This document shows, piece by piece, positions 24,165 to 35,112 of a stretch of DNA of 64,000 bases. The position numbers were made by a program, and so were the translations under genes. Under the pieces are notes generated by a model. The model ran no database searches. It was not told where the DNA came from and saw only the letters and a program-made list of their open reading frames with translations. This DNA is from Lamellibrachia columna (Eukaryota; Annelida; Polychaeta; Sabellida; Siboglinidae), in NCBI GenBank assembly GCA_963662155.1, contig OY759261.1:35935022-35999021 (forward strand), in the 5' to 3' direction. The first letter of the stretch is position 1. Each line of letters opens with the position of its first letter.

Positions 24165-25180
24165 GAGATGGTCGGCATGGAAACAGTACTTTCAATGAGG
24201 TGGTTCCTTGGAAACACTATCTTCCATTAGTTGGTCGGCATGGAAACACTACCATCAATGAGTTGGTTGGCATGGAAACACTACCTTCAATTAGTTGGTT
24301 GGCATGGAAACACTACTTTCAATGAGTTGGCCGGAACAGAAACACTACTTTCAATGAGGTGGCCGGTACAGAAACACTTCCTTCAATGAGGTGGCTGGCA
24401 CGGAAACACTTCCTTCAATGAGGTGGTCGGTACGGAAACACTTCCTTCAATGAAGTGGCTGGCACGGAAACACTTCCTTCAATGAGGTGGTTGGTACGGA
24501 AACACTTCCTTCAATGAGGTGGTTGGTACGGAAACACTTCCTTCAATGAGGTGGTTGGCACGGAAACACTTCCTTCAATGAGGTGGTTGGCACAGAAACA
24601 CTTCTTTCAATGAGGTGGTTGGTACGGAAACATTTCCTTCAATGAGGTGGTCGGCATGGAAACACTTCCTTCAATGAGGTGGTCGGTACGGAAACACTTC
24701 CTTCAGTGAGGTGGTTGGCACAGAAACACTTCCTTCAATGAGGTGGTCGGTACGGAAACACTTCCTTCAATGAGGTGGTTGGCACAGAAACACTTCCTTC
24801 AATGAGGTGGTCGGCACAGAAACACTTCCTTCAATGAGGTGGTTGGCACAGAAACATTTCCTTCAATGAGGTGGTCGGCATGGAAACACTTCCTTCAATG
24901 AGGTGGTCGGCACAGAAACACTTCCTCAATGAGGTGGTAGGCACAGAAACACTTCCTTCAATGAGGTGGTTGGCACAGAAACATTTCCTTCAATGAGGTG
25001 GTCGGCATGGAAACACTCCCTTCAATGAGGTGGTTGGCATAGAAACACTTCCTCAATGAGGTGGTAGGCACATAAACACTTCCTTCAATGAGGTGGTTGG
25101 CACAGAAGCACTTCCTTCAATGAGGTGGTTGGCACAGAAACACTTCCTTCATTGAGGTGGTAGGCACATAAACACTCCCC
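24165..25180. repeat. 32-bp minisatellite derived from a GARS exon, about 31 copies
   Basis: The unit on the plus strand is GAAACACTTCCTTCAATGAG followed by GTGGTTGGTACG, with variants. On the minus strand it reads K/E-CF-x-A-x-HL-I/F-E, the residues that continue exon C of the synthetase (GECFRADHLLK in the family). The array therefore consists of the last part of that exon repeated. 32 is not a multiple of 3, so it destroys the frame. Confidence 0.9.
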
Positions 25181-25823
25181 CGTCTTCAAGTCCTTCACCA
25201 TGTAGTCAGCAAACTTATCAATGTGACCGGACTCTTTGAAACGACACCACATTCAGTTCTCCACAGTCACATACAGATTCAACATCAGTGTTTGGCAGCA
25301 GAGATTTACAATCGGACAGGGACCTAGCACTCAACCTAACCCTAAACTTCAATTTACATTTCTGTATGAATGAGAAATGTCATCTCAATAAGCCTTGCAA
25401 ACACTGTCCAAGCTAAAACTACACTACTACACAGGTAGGCAGTCAGCCTTCAGTATCAACGCAGTTTGTATAATTAACTGTTACAATGCTGCGACAATAC
25501 AAAACAAGGATTCTGTTATGTTACACTGCTATACACACCAGAAAAAAATCCAAACCTTTGTAGAACAGAATAGAATATAGTTTTAATGTAAACGTTTTCC
25601 TTTTTTCAACAATTACAATGGGGGAAAAATATATTCCAGCTATTCAGCTATTTTTAAAACTACTGTTGACAAAATTTACACAGTGACCTAATTGAGAATG
25701 CCCTCTGGGGTAAGGATGGAACAATCGACCTCCAGCATCTGATCTTCCAGCACAAAGTGGTTGCGCCACACCTGCAGTAGGTTAGCCTTCATGGCGCACC
25801 CCATGGGCCCAAAGTCATACAAC

Positions 25824-26740
25824 CTGTAACATCACCACTGTTACAATGCTGCCACACCTGTAACATATAACACCATCATTGTTACAACCCAACCACACCT
25901 GTAACACCATCATAGTTAAATGGTACCACACTTGTAACATGTAATACCATCATAGCTACAATGATGTCACGCCTATATCATGCAACACCATCATGGCTAC
26001 AACCCAGCCACACCTGTAACATGTAACAACATCATTGTTACAACCCAACCACACCTGTAACACCATCATAGTTAAATGCTGCCACACCTGTAACATGTAA
26101 CACCATCATAGCTACAATGATGTCACACCTGCAACATGTAACACTATCATTACTACAATGATGTCACACCTGTAACATGTAACACCATCATTATTACAAC
26201 CCAGCCTCACTTGTAACACCATCATAGTTACAATGCTACCACACCTGTAACATGTAACACCACTATGGTTACAATTATGTCACACCTGTACCATGTAACA
26301 CAATCATGGTTACAAACCAGCCAAACCTGTAACATGTAACACCATCATTGTATCAATGATGTTACACATATAACACCATCATGGTTACAACCCCGCCACA
26401 CCTGAAACATGTAACATCATCACTGTTACAACCCCGCCACACATGTAACATGTAACACCATCATGGTTACAATGCTATCACACCTGTAACATCATCACTG
26501 TTACTAGTTTAGTTTAGTTACAATTAGTTACAATGTGGTCATACCTGTAACAATTAACACCATCATCGTTACAACCTGTCACACTTGTAAAAAAGTAACA
26601 CCATCACTGTTACAACCCACACTTGTAACGTGTCATCACTGTTTATGTGTCATCACAACCTTATGACACATATATAACAAGTAACAACATCACGGTTACT
26701 ACCTCTCCACACATGTAAGTGATGTAACATCGTCCTGGAG
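25824..26740. repeat. Degenerate array around a GARS splice acceptor
   Basis: Irregular 30-45 bp units built from CACACCTGTAACATGTAACA and CCATCATGGTTACAATG. On the minus strand each has TGTTACAGGTGT, like the acceptor GTTACAG/GTTG that starts exon B at 25823. The array abuts that exon exactly. Confidence 0.8.
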
Positions 26741-26779
26741 TTGTTCAAATGTGTTTTCGACACCATGCAGTATCACAGC

Positions 26780-27085
26780 ATCTCTCACCTCCAAAGCTGG
26801 ACAAGCTCATGTCATCTCTCACCTCCATAGCTGGACAAGCTCATGTCATCTCTCACCTCCATAGCTGGACAAGCTCATGTCATCTCTCACCTCGATAGCT
26901 GGACAAGTTCATGTCATCTCTCACCTCCATAGCTGGACAAGTTCATGTCATCTCTCACCTCCATAGCTGGACAAGTTCATGTCATCTCTCACCTCCACAG
27001 CTGGACAAGTTCATGTCATCTCTCACCTCCATAGCTGGACAAGTTCATGTCATCTCTCACCTCCATAGCTGGACAAGTTCATGTC
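26780..27085. repeat. 34-bp minisatellite containing a GARS exon end and donor, 9 copies
   Basis: The unit on the plus strand is CATCTCTCACCTCCATAGCT followed by GGACAAGTTCATGT. On the minus strand it encodes YD-x-NLSSYGG and then GTGAGAG, which is the 3' end of exon A with its 5' splice site. Starts at 26821 and 26855 fix the 34-bp period. Confidence 0.92.
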
Positions 27086-27329
27086 GTAGAACTTGTTTGA
27101 ACAGATCCTCCAGCTTCACCCGATCGACTATCTCGCCTTCCAGCTGCTTCGTCATGTCTAGGATCTAGGAAACATCAAGATTATAATTAACATAACATAT
27201 CTTGTTATACCTTACCTTAGGATGTTTCTAATATCAGGGTCAGTTTGGTTCCTCAATGATCAGACCTTTGTCTTCAGAATCTAGTTCCAGTCCTTAATAA
27301 TAGTGGTGCTTCATAATCATATAAAGTCA

Positions 27330-27460
27330 CCTTATTAGACAAGAATTTGTCCAGGCAGTTTTGTAAATGAGTTTATATATTTGGCCTGTACTACTGATTC
27401 TGGGAGGTTATTCCATGGTTCAGCCACTCTTAGAGGGAAAGCAGTAACAGAATAATGCGA
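27330..27460 (-). pseudogene. LINE C-terminal fragment
   Basis: The minus strand reads SHYSVTAFPLRVAEPWNNLP, then ESVVQAKYINSFTKLPGQIL and a stop. The R-V-x-x-WN-LPxSVV-A-x-x-x-NSF pattern is the extreme C-terminus of CR1/L2-type proteins. It is cut at about 27455, where the inverted repeat of the neighbouring transposon begins, so the transposon appears to have landed in it. Confidence 0.65.
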
Positions 27461-28033
27461 TCTAGGAAAACCCGTCGGATGGTGCGCGATTTTATAATGA
27501 GGAAAATGGAAAATAGTTCCAAATTGATGTTTTCACCAAATTTACTTTTTAGTTGCATTGCGATATTTAATGTTTTAGCTATCTTAACACAACACGATTT
27601 TAAGAATAAGTAAATATTAATGCCGATAAAACATGTTTTATTCACCTCCTACTAACAACAATTTTACCTGGTAAACGCGCATTGAGCACGTACACAAAAT
27701 ACACCATAACGTTTGACTGGTTTGGCCTACAGCGGCGATTCACATATGACCTGAAAGCTTACAGTCTGACGAAACTACTTGTATCAATGCGCATCCTTGG
27801 TACCATCCGGGTATTTACAGCGCAGCGAAAAATGCCGAAGCAGTCGATATTTCAGAGCACCGTTTTATTTCTCGAAATGTGTGAACGTTCGTTTTTATAA
27901 AGATCTGCGCTACGTCGATTCCTATCAGGGTATCTATGTGAGTCGTCGCTACATAGTTGATATTGCGTTTAAAGTTAGTATTAGTGACATCTTTGGAATT
28001 TACTGCCGGCTGCCGTGTTTACTTGTCAAAGTC

Positions 28034-28045
28034 AAAGATGGCGGC
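28034..28045 (+). promoter_or_regulatory. YY1-like AAAGATGGCGGC over the start codon
   Basis: AAGATGGCGGC is the classical YY1/Pho recognition sequence, and it overlaps the initiator ATG as in many TATA-less animal promoters. It could serve as a core promoter element of the transposase gene. The function is inferred from the motif only. Confidence 0.35.
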
Positions 28046-30700
28046 GCCCAGGCAAGTGCCCGATTCAGAAGTGACCGCTTGCCTAAACGAAGTGAAACGT
28101 ATTAATATCTACCGTGATGCTGATGCTGAAGCTCTCACTGAAGTAATAGTTGACTACTTCACTTCTGGACATGCCAGTGACTCTGACGAAGACATTATTC
28201 ATGAAGGGGAGTCCGACGAAAGCCACGCCGACCCGATGGCGATGCCGGTACCAGTTGCCAGTGGCAGTGACAGGGCGAGTGGTCTAAGTGGCGCTGTCAC
28301 AAACATCGATGAAGGTACTAAATGTGATGTTATCCTTTGTACATACGAAGAAGATGTTTACTTAATGTGTAAGAAAAAGCTGGACTTTCAAACTTGACCC
28401 GTTGAAGCTTGAATACATCATTACTAAATGTAAACAAAACACTCCTGAAATCCGAAATGTTAAAGCTAACAATTCCCATTCACAACAATTGCTTTTGAAT
28501 GACACAAGATGTTACTGCTATTTATTAAGTTATTTACTTTGTCTTTATTAACTAATTGTAAAACTTAATTTTGATGTGTGATATTAAAAGACCATCTTAT
28601 CAAATGAAGTCAGCCAATATGTAAATGTATTAATTATCCAGGGTTGTTACTAATCATCCAGGGTTTTTAGCTGATCCAGGGTTGCTAGCTGATATTAAGT
28701 GATTATAGTTTATACGCAATGTCATCGGTTGTCGTGTATTGCAAAAAAAGGGTTACTATTCTTAATAATGTGATTATACTCGTGTAATGCTAGTAGGTAG
28801 CTGATCCTGATAGCTGATATCTTTTACTTCAGCGGAAGATGCTTCTGTGTTTGACGATGTCACCGAGATACTTCCGCCACTGCCTACTGTCATGTCTGAC
28901 GAACAGCCTGTACGATTCCAGTGTAACTGTCATCACTACTCAGGCAATCCGTGCTCATCGATGTTTTCATCTGACGAGTTTGAAATGATCCGGTGTTGCT
29001 ACCTTGAGATGACACGCGAGGAATTGGATATCGCAATACTCGCCCAACTGTCTTGTGGCATGCATCTATCCGAGAGATCATCACATGCTCGGAAGAAGGA
29101 GGGCAATCCACGTGTGACGCAACGCACTGATTTCTACCACCATGGACACCGGATCTGTAGAGAAACATTTAAGTTCATGCACAGCATTGGGCAAGACAAA
29201 CTAAATGCGCTTGTCAAGCACTACAAACAGAATGGCATCACACCCCGGTTGCATGGCAATGTTAAGCGGCTGCCACAAAATGCACTTAGTATGGAGGATA
29301 ATGCATATGTGGCACATTTCCTTCTGAACTATGCCGAGACGCATGGCATGCATTTGCCCAGCCGCGTCCCTGGGTATTGGCGTGCCGATTTGAAGCTGCT
29401 GCCAACTAACTGCTCAAAACGGAAAGTGTATGACGATTACTGCACCGCCATTGCAGCGACTGACCATCGTGTTGTTTCCCTTGTGACATTTCGTCGACTG
29501 TGGAGAGACACTGTGCCGTTTATCGTGACCATGCGCCCTGCCACGGATTTGTGCTGGTTTTGCCAGAAATCACAGCGTAACATCAGTGAGGCTGCAAACA
29601 GGACAGATGAAGAGAAGGCGAAACTACACCAGATTGCCACTGAACACTTGTCTCATGTCAGCAAAGAGCGAGCTTTGTATCAGAAGATATGCAAACAGAC
29701 AAAAGATGCTCTGCCTGCTGGTATGAACATTGGCCCACATGTACCATGCAGCTATGATGGAGTAGTGCACTACAGCATGGATTTTGCGCAACAAGTGCAC
29801 TACCCATCCGACCCCCTACAGCCTGGGCCGGTATACTTCAAGACGCCCAGGAAATGTGCGATATTTGGAGTGTCCTGCGAAGCCTTGCCAAAGCAAGTGA
29901 CATTCCTCCTCGATGAGTCAGTTCAGAGTGGGAAAGGTGGCAACTGTGTCATTAGTCTCCTCCACTCTTTCCTCGAGAACTATGGCCTGGGGGAAAAGCA
30001 CATGCACCTACATGCTGACAACTGTGCTGGACAAAATAAAAATTCTTATGTAATGTGGTATTTGCTGTGGCGAGTCGTCACTGGGCGACATACAACCATA
30101 ACCATGAGTTTCTTGCTTACCGGGCACACCAAGTTCTCATGTGACTGGTGTTTTGGCTTGGTTAAGCGAACGTTCAGGAGAACTAAGGTCGATTGCCTGC
30201 AAGACATCGCCAATGTAGTTGAGCAGTCTAGCACTGCAGGCATAAATGTAGCATGTCTCGTCGGACACGAAGACGGCACTGTTTTAGTGCCAGTGCATGA
30301 CTGGTCGACCTTCCTGGGCCAATACTTCAAGAAAGTAAAAAAGATCAACAGCTATCATCACTTCCACTTCACGAAAGACACAACAGCAGTGAAAATGCAG
30401 CAATATTCAGACACTGAACCAACCTATCAGGAGCTGCTGAAAGTTGACGCCAATGCCTTACGTGATGGGTCCCCAGTCGAAATCAAGCCAAAAGGGCTTG
30501 ACCTCAAGCGCCAGTGGTATTTGTACAATGCTATTCGTGAGTTTGTTGCAAGTGAAAAGCAGGACTTGGTGTGTCCACTTCCTGAAACACCAATGCCAAC
30601 TGTGTCATCAGATGTGCAGAGCAAGTCAGATGATGAGAGTGCCATTCCACCACCACGGAAAAGTGCTCGGCGTGGACGTAGTCGTGCACCAAGGCAGTGA
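28038..30700 (+). CDS. DUF7869-type transposase-like protein, two exons, 714 aa
   Basis: Exon 1 (28038-28314) starts at ATG in the strong context AAAGATGGCGG and ends GAAG/GTACTA. Exon 2 (28833-30700) follows TTTTACTTCAG. Phases 1 and 2 join to an Ala codon, giving 714 residues. Residues 1-97 are acidic (SDSDEDIIHEGESDESH). Next comes a Cys cluster (CNCHHYSGNPC) with an R-x-x-YLEMTREELDIAIL helix, a basic segment with conserved WR-x-x-x and CWFCQKS, then an RNase H-like core: YSMDFAQQVHYP (D409), LHADNCAGQNKN (D488) and HTKFSCDWCFGLVKRTFR (D530). The HADNC-GQNKN box is the hallmark of DUF7869 proteins, numerous in invertebrate genomes. A DDE/D-type nuclease role is inference. The C-terminus is basic (RKSARRGRSRAPRQ). 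No internal stop or frameshift, so it may be recently active. Upstream frames at 27682-28037 are not part of it. Confidence 0.8.
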
Positions 30701-31005
30701 ATGGACACAATTGTGGTGGACTGACTTTTGGACCCTACCACAACATGTAGACAAATGACAGAAGTTGTGTTAGTAGTTAGTAATTATGTGAGTCTCTAAT
30801 GCAACAAATCATATGGCGATTGGCACATTGCAAGAGTACAAAAATGCCAAATACAGAACTTTAAGCTTATGTACATGTGACTTTTTTGCCACCTTCATGT
30901 TTATCATTTCATATTTACATGTCTGCATGTATTGTTAGTTGACTGTGACAATAGTTATTGTATGAAATCCAGATGTTATACATCTACAGACAAACATCAC
31001 ATGTG

Positions 31006-31011
31006 AATAAA
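31006..31011 (+). terminator. Poly(A) signal AATAAA of the transposase gene
   Basis: AATAAA lies 306 bases after the stop codon and about 185 bases before the right inverted repeat, the expected place for the 3' end of the transcript. Confidence 0.5.
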
Positions 31012-31311
31012 ACTTAATATGTTTTATACAATTCTTTAAACACTTTTTACAGCAAATTTATTTCCGGATGGGCATGCTCTTTATTCCAACATAACTTGAG
31101 TTATGGTCAAGATAGAGAAGAAATTTAAGCAGTTCTGGAAAGCTAAGATACCAATCTTTTACATCAGTACAAACAAAGGAAAATTGATTTTTTCACCATG
31201 TGAAGGGTTTTCCTAGATCGCATCACTTATTATTATTATTATAATGATTATATGTTGATGTTGAATGAATGAATGAATGAATATGTAAATAAATACTCGC
31301 AAAAAACGTGG

Positions 31312-31425
31312 GTGGTTTTTGTCCAGGGTAGTTTTAGTCAGGGGGGATTATGTCCGGGTTTTTTTTAGTCCGGATGGTTTTTGTCCAGGTGGTTTTCGTC
31401 CGGGGTGGTTTTTGTCCGTATACCC
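31312..31425. repeat. Degenerate 16-18 bp array (GTTTTTGTCCGGG type)
   Basis: Six or so repeats of GG-x-GGTTTTTGTCC with variants AGTC and CGTC. Confidence 0.7.
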
Positions 31426-31585
31426 AAAACAAGATGGCAACTGTATGAAGTGACAACACAAAGTCAGATGAGATGAAGATTGTGTTTAATTGTGGCGCCG
31501 GGGTGGATGGCAAGGACAAGCGATTGAAACGATGACCTGTAACTAATGGGATAAAAATTATCTGAAACTATGTTGGCCCACCAGG

Positions 31586-32424
31586 CAGGGTTGAAAAAAA
31601 TAATGATTTAAAAAAAATAATAATCGGATTTTTTTTATTTATTTGATTTGTTTTATTTATTTGATTTAAAAAAATCTGGTATATAGACATTTATATAGAT
31701 GTTTATATTTATAAACTCTTTCAAACCTGTTCTATTTAAATCGATTTGGTACTTGTCTTAACAGAGGGTACAAGATTTTTGCTTATATAAAGATGTTACA
31801 CAATGTCCACAAGGCCTCACCTCCTGTAGTTGCATAACCTGTCTTGGAACGGAAAGCATGCTGTGTGTCTGTGGCTGTAGCAGTGCTAATTATTGTTTGC
31901 TGAGAGGGTGGATTAGCACCTGTCCAGGGCTCTGCTTACTCTAAGGGTCTCCAACCAGACAGCAAACTGGTATGGTATTAAACAATTGTAGCCCAGACTA
32001 TCTCACTTGAGTCAACATACTGAATTGGTAACAACTAGCACAAGCTCTAAGTGGACTTTAACTCAGGGCTTCTGACTTGAAAAGATACTTCCTCTGGAAG
32101 ACAAGTTTGTGTGGCTTGACTGGCTTCACTGCATTCAGAAAGGGAATAGCTCAAACATACACAATGTCATAAAATATTAGACTATCAGGCTATCTGGTGT
32201 CAATACAGCTACACAAGTGTGCGCACATTGTGCTTTTGTATTAAAAAAACATAAAACTTTGTTGATCTCAATGCTTGTAAACAATTATTTGTGTTAAATT
32301 CATATAAATCAGTGATTAAAAAAATCGGAAGTCAAAAAAATCAAATCAATGATTTTTTTTTAGCGATTTAAATCATGATTTAAATCAATGATTTAAATCA
32401 AATGATTTAAATCAAACAACCCTG
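31586..32424. mobile_element. Non-autonomous hAT-type element, copy 1
   Basis: The ends are CAGGGTTG...CAACCCTG, flanked by a perfect 8-bp duplication CCACCAGG (31578-31585 and 32425-32432). Eight-base duplications and CAGGG termini are hAT hallmarks. The right end carries a run of ATTTAAATCA-type repeats (32335-32415). No transposase frame. It shares the interior (GTGCGCACATTGTGCTTTTG and others) with copies at 41863 and 51009. Confidence 0.9.
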
Positions 32425-32950
32425 CCACCAGGCCAGTAAAATATGGAAACTTGTGGCCCGAACTGGCCTGACAGTCCCCAAAAAGGCGCTGCGTCAGTGT
32501 TAATGTCGAAGCCTGCTTCTCCTGCTCGTCACTGGTCATCTGTTGTTGGTACTTTGGATAGAGAACCCATTCAGCTTGGGCTTCTGTAGTACACGCAACA
32601 CTTGTGTAGTGAACAAACTACTTGGTCAGATGTTTCTCCTGCTCGTCACTGGTCATCTGTTGTTGGTACTGTCATGCCGCTCCCTATTACAGTTTAAAAT
32701 AGGAAACGGCCAACAGGTTAAAGGGGATTAGCTAAAAGGGTGTAAAGACCTCAGTTCTATACAGCGAAATAATTTATAAGAAACACGATCAAGATTTTCA
32801 ATAATACATGCTTTATTTTGAGTAAAATCTCTTGGGTGTAAACTGTATAAAATTCCTTTCGTGCAAACTCTAAAAAGAAGATTGAATAATCAATGAGGTA
32901 TGCTTATGCCACACACAAATTAAGAAAGTATGTGTAGCAGGAGGCTACTA
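32425..32950. other. No clear gene; local duplication
   Basis: GTCACTGGTCATCTGTTGTT with flanks occurs at about 32527 and 32645. A TTTGGATAGAGAACC block at 32553 recurs at 33130. Confidence 0.5.
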
Positions 32951-33289
32951 TCAGAACCGAGAGTACTCCTGCACACTCAACTTACCGGGCACACAAAACA
33001 CAGTTCGGCAAACTCTAGTCACATGACTACATTCAAGTAGCACTGCCATCTGGTGGGTAACGTCCCTCAGTGCTGCCCTACTGTGGGACTCCACACAACT
33101 ATATCCACTTATGGCTCTACCATAGTACTTTGGATAGAGAACCATGAAGGCATCCATTATGTCATGATCTAGAAAGGTGCACCACAGATGTGTGACCACC
33201 TCGTCCACCAAAGCAGCAGCGGCTTCTTTGAATTTCTTTCCTTTGCTCAATCTTTTATATTGTGAGTCTTGTACATGGCATAGCCACAA
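32951..33289 (-). CDS. Unrecognised ORF, possibly tail of a retroelement
   Basis: A 112-codon minus-strand frame rich in hydrophobic and aromatic residues (EAAAALVDEVVTHLWCTFLD, DAFMVLYPKYYGRAI) that ends QEYSRF. I do not recognise the family. It lies downstream, in the same direction, of the Gypsy integrase fragment and the 67-bp array. It could belong to that element's 3' region or be an isolated exon. Between it and the array (33413-33540) a minus-strand frame has a hydrophobic run KFIIMTHFLAVVIGILGLL, which would be a membrane segment if real. Confidence 0.25.
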   Translation of the reverse strand: MWLCHVQDSQYKRLSKGKKFKEAAAALVDEVVTHLWCTFLDHDIMDAFMVLYPKYYGRAISGYSCVESHSRAALRDVTHQMAVLLECSHVTRVCRTVFCVPGKLSVQEYSRF

Positions 33290-33509
33290 GTATCAGGTTC
33301 AGCCGGCAAGACACCCTCTTTCAAATATGGGCTGGTGTTGTTAGCAGAGACTCAACTGCTACAACAGCTGCGTCTATCTGTGGCTATATGCACCATATGT
33401 AGCACTGTGGTTCTACATTGTCACGGAGAGCAGCCCCAGAATCCCGATGACAACTGCAAGGAAATGGGTCATGATGATAAATTTCACTGTAGCAATTTGT
33501 TTGATGACA

Positions 33510-34866
33510 CCACGGAGGATTGCTCTTCCTCCTCTGTCACTCTCAACTGAGGCTGCTCCTAGGGCAGAGATTGACACCACGGAGGATTGCTCTTCCTTCT
33601 CTGTCACTCTCAACTGAGGCTGCTCCTAGGGCAGAGATTGACACCACGGAGGATTGCTCTTCCTTCTCTGTCACTCTCAACTGAGGCTGCTCCTAGTTCA
33701 GAGATTGACACCACGGAGGATTGCTCTTCCTTCTCTGTCACTCTCAACTGAGGCTGCTCCTAGGGCAGAGATTGACACAATGGAGAATTGCTCTTCCAAC
33801 TCTGTCAGTCTCACCTGAGGCAGCTCCTAGGGCAGAGATTGACACCACGGAGGATTGCTCTTCCTTCTCTGTCACTCTCAACTGAGGCAGCTCCTAGGGC
33901 AGAGATTGACACCACGGAGGATTGCTCTTCCTTCTCTGTCACTCTCAACTGAGGCTGCTCCTAGGGCAGATATTGACACCACGGAGGATTGCTCTTCCTT
34001 CTCTGTCACTCTCAACTGAGGCTGCTCCTAGGGCAGAGATTGACACCACGGAGGATTGCTCTTCCTTCTCTGTCACTCTCAACTGAGGCTGCTCCTAGGG
34101 CAGAGATTGACACCACGGAGGATTGCTCTTCCTTCTTTGTCACTCTCAACTGAGGCTGCTCCTAGGGCAGAGATTGACACCACGGAGGATTGCTCTTCCT
34201 TCTTTTTCACACTCAACTGAGGCTGCTCCTAGGGCAGAGATTGACACCACGGAGGATTGCTCTTCCTCCTCTGTCACACTGAACTGAGGCTGCTCCTAGG
34301 GCAGAGATTGACACCACGGAGGATTGCTCTTCCTTCTCTGTCACTCTCAACTGAGGCTGCTCCTAGGGCAGAGATTGACACCACGGAGGATTGCTCTTCC
34401 TTCTTTTTCACACTCAACTGAGGCTGCTCCTAGGGCAGAGATTGACACCACAGATAATTGCTCTTCCTTCTCTGTCACTCTCAACTGAGGCTGCTCCTAG
34501 GGCAGAGATTGACACCACGGAGGATTGCTCTTCCTCCTCTGTCACACTCAACTGAGGCTGCTCCTAGGGCAGATATTGACACCACGGAGGATTGCTCTTC
34601 CTTCTTTTTCACACTCAACTGAGGCTGCTCCTAAGGCAGAGATTGACACCACGGAGGATTGCTCTTCCTTCTTTTTCACACTCAACTGAGGCTGCTCCTA
34701 GGGCAGAGATTGACACCACGGAGGATTGCTCTTCCTTCTTTTTCACACTCAACTGAGGCTGCTCCTAGGGCAGAGATTGACACCACGGAGGATTGCTCTT
34801 CCTTCTTTTTCACACTCAACTGAGGCTGCTCCTAGGGCAGAGATTGACACCACGGAGGATTGTTCT
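33510..34866. repeat. 67-bp minisatellite, about 20 copies
   Basis: The unit on the plus strand is GGCTGCTCCTAGGGCAGAGA followed by TTGACACCACGGAGGATTGC and TCTTCCTTCTCTGTCACTCTCAACTGA in two parts. Copies vary at few sites (CTCCTCTG, CTTTTTCA). It begins right at the end of the Gypsy integrase frame. It is not a multiple of 3, so no protein runs through it. Confidence 0.95.
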
Positions 34867-35112
34867 TACAGTCCCTTCCATTTTCTCTGTAATTTTGACG
34901 ACATGCCTTTCTGCACATGTGGTATGTATAACAACACAGATTGACCTACTTGAAAGTTTGGGTCCTTCGCTTTCACATCATGCACCTCTATGTTTCGCTC
35001 AATGGTATGATTCATATTTTCAGTTGCAAGGGTTCTTGCCAAACGAAGATTTTCTATCGTTTGTTTTAAATGTTGTTCATAAGTCTTAGGTAAGTGTTCT
35101 GGTGGTACCATC
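34866..35112 (-). pseudogene. Gypsy-type LTR retroelement, integrase C-terminal fragment
   Basis: The minus-strand frame has PPEHLPKTYEQHLKQTIENL, an ARTLATENMNH block, then DVKAKDPNFQVGQSVLLYIP and KLQRKWKG. This is the end of a Ty3/Gypsy integrase leading into the GPY/F module (VL-x-Y-P...KL-x-x-KW-x-GP). It stops where the 67-bp array begins, and its other side is fused to the 3' end of the CR1 LINE. No LTR was found. A fragment of about 80 residues; dead. Confidence 0.8.

Larger units (their letters stand above)
24010..27157 (-). pseudogene. GARS-like: Glycyl-tRNA synthetase, unprocessed pseudogene (four exon relics)
   Basis: Minus-strand exons with splice signals. A (27061-27157, after CCTAG): EGEIVDRVKLEDLF, then in a shifted frame FYD-x-NLSSYGG ending GGAG/GTGAGAG. 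B (25688-25823, after GTTACAG): [33 protein letters not shown] (24158 to about 25235): [21 protein letters not shown], and at its far end C-F-x-ADHLFE with donor GAAG/GTAG. D (about 24010-24107, after GTTTCAG): a phase-matched join gives E-A-CLEKG-LSDKKANVDLKKE. These are consecutive blocks of the eukaryotic glycyl-tRNA synthetase catalytic domain. Glycyl-tRNA synthetase charges tRNA-Gly; later motifs 2 and 3 are not found. Exon A has a one-base frameshift, D a likely two-base insertion, B a stop at its end, and C is filled by a 32-bp array. Retained introns argue for an unprocessed duplicate. A living but unusual gene is less likely. Confidence 0.7.
27455..31223 (+). mobile_element. Candidate DNA transposon with DUF7869-type transposase
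   Basis: The left end begins ATGCGATCTAGGAAAACCC (27455-27473) and is followed by G-TC-ATGGTG. The right end (31194-31223) is its inverted copy, with 27 of 30 positions matching by eye. The 3.77-kb interior contains one spliced transposase-like gene (28038-30700) with its own poly(A) signal and no other gene. I see no clear target duplication; the flanks are AACAGAATA and CACTTATTA. The left end interrupts a LINE C-terminus. Confidence 0.6.

Noticed and set aside
27682..28037. Upstream extension of the transposase ORF
   Set aside because: Those frames begin at non-ATG codons; the first good ATG with strong context is at 28038 and matches the exon phase.
33510..34866. CRISPR-like regular repeats (also the other arrays)
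   Set aside because: Units are directly contiguous with no unique spacers and there are no cas genes; the sequence is eukaryotic.
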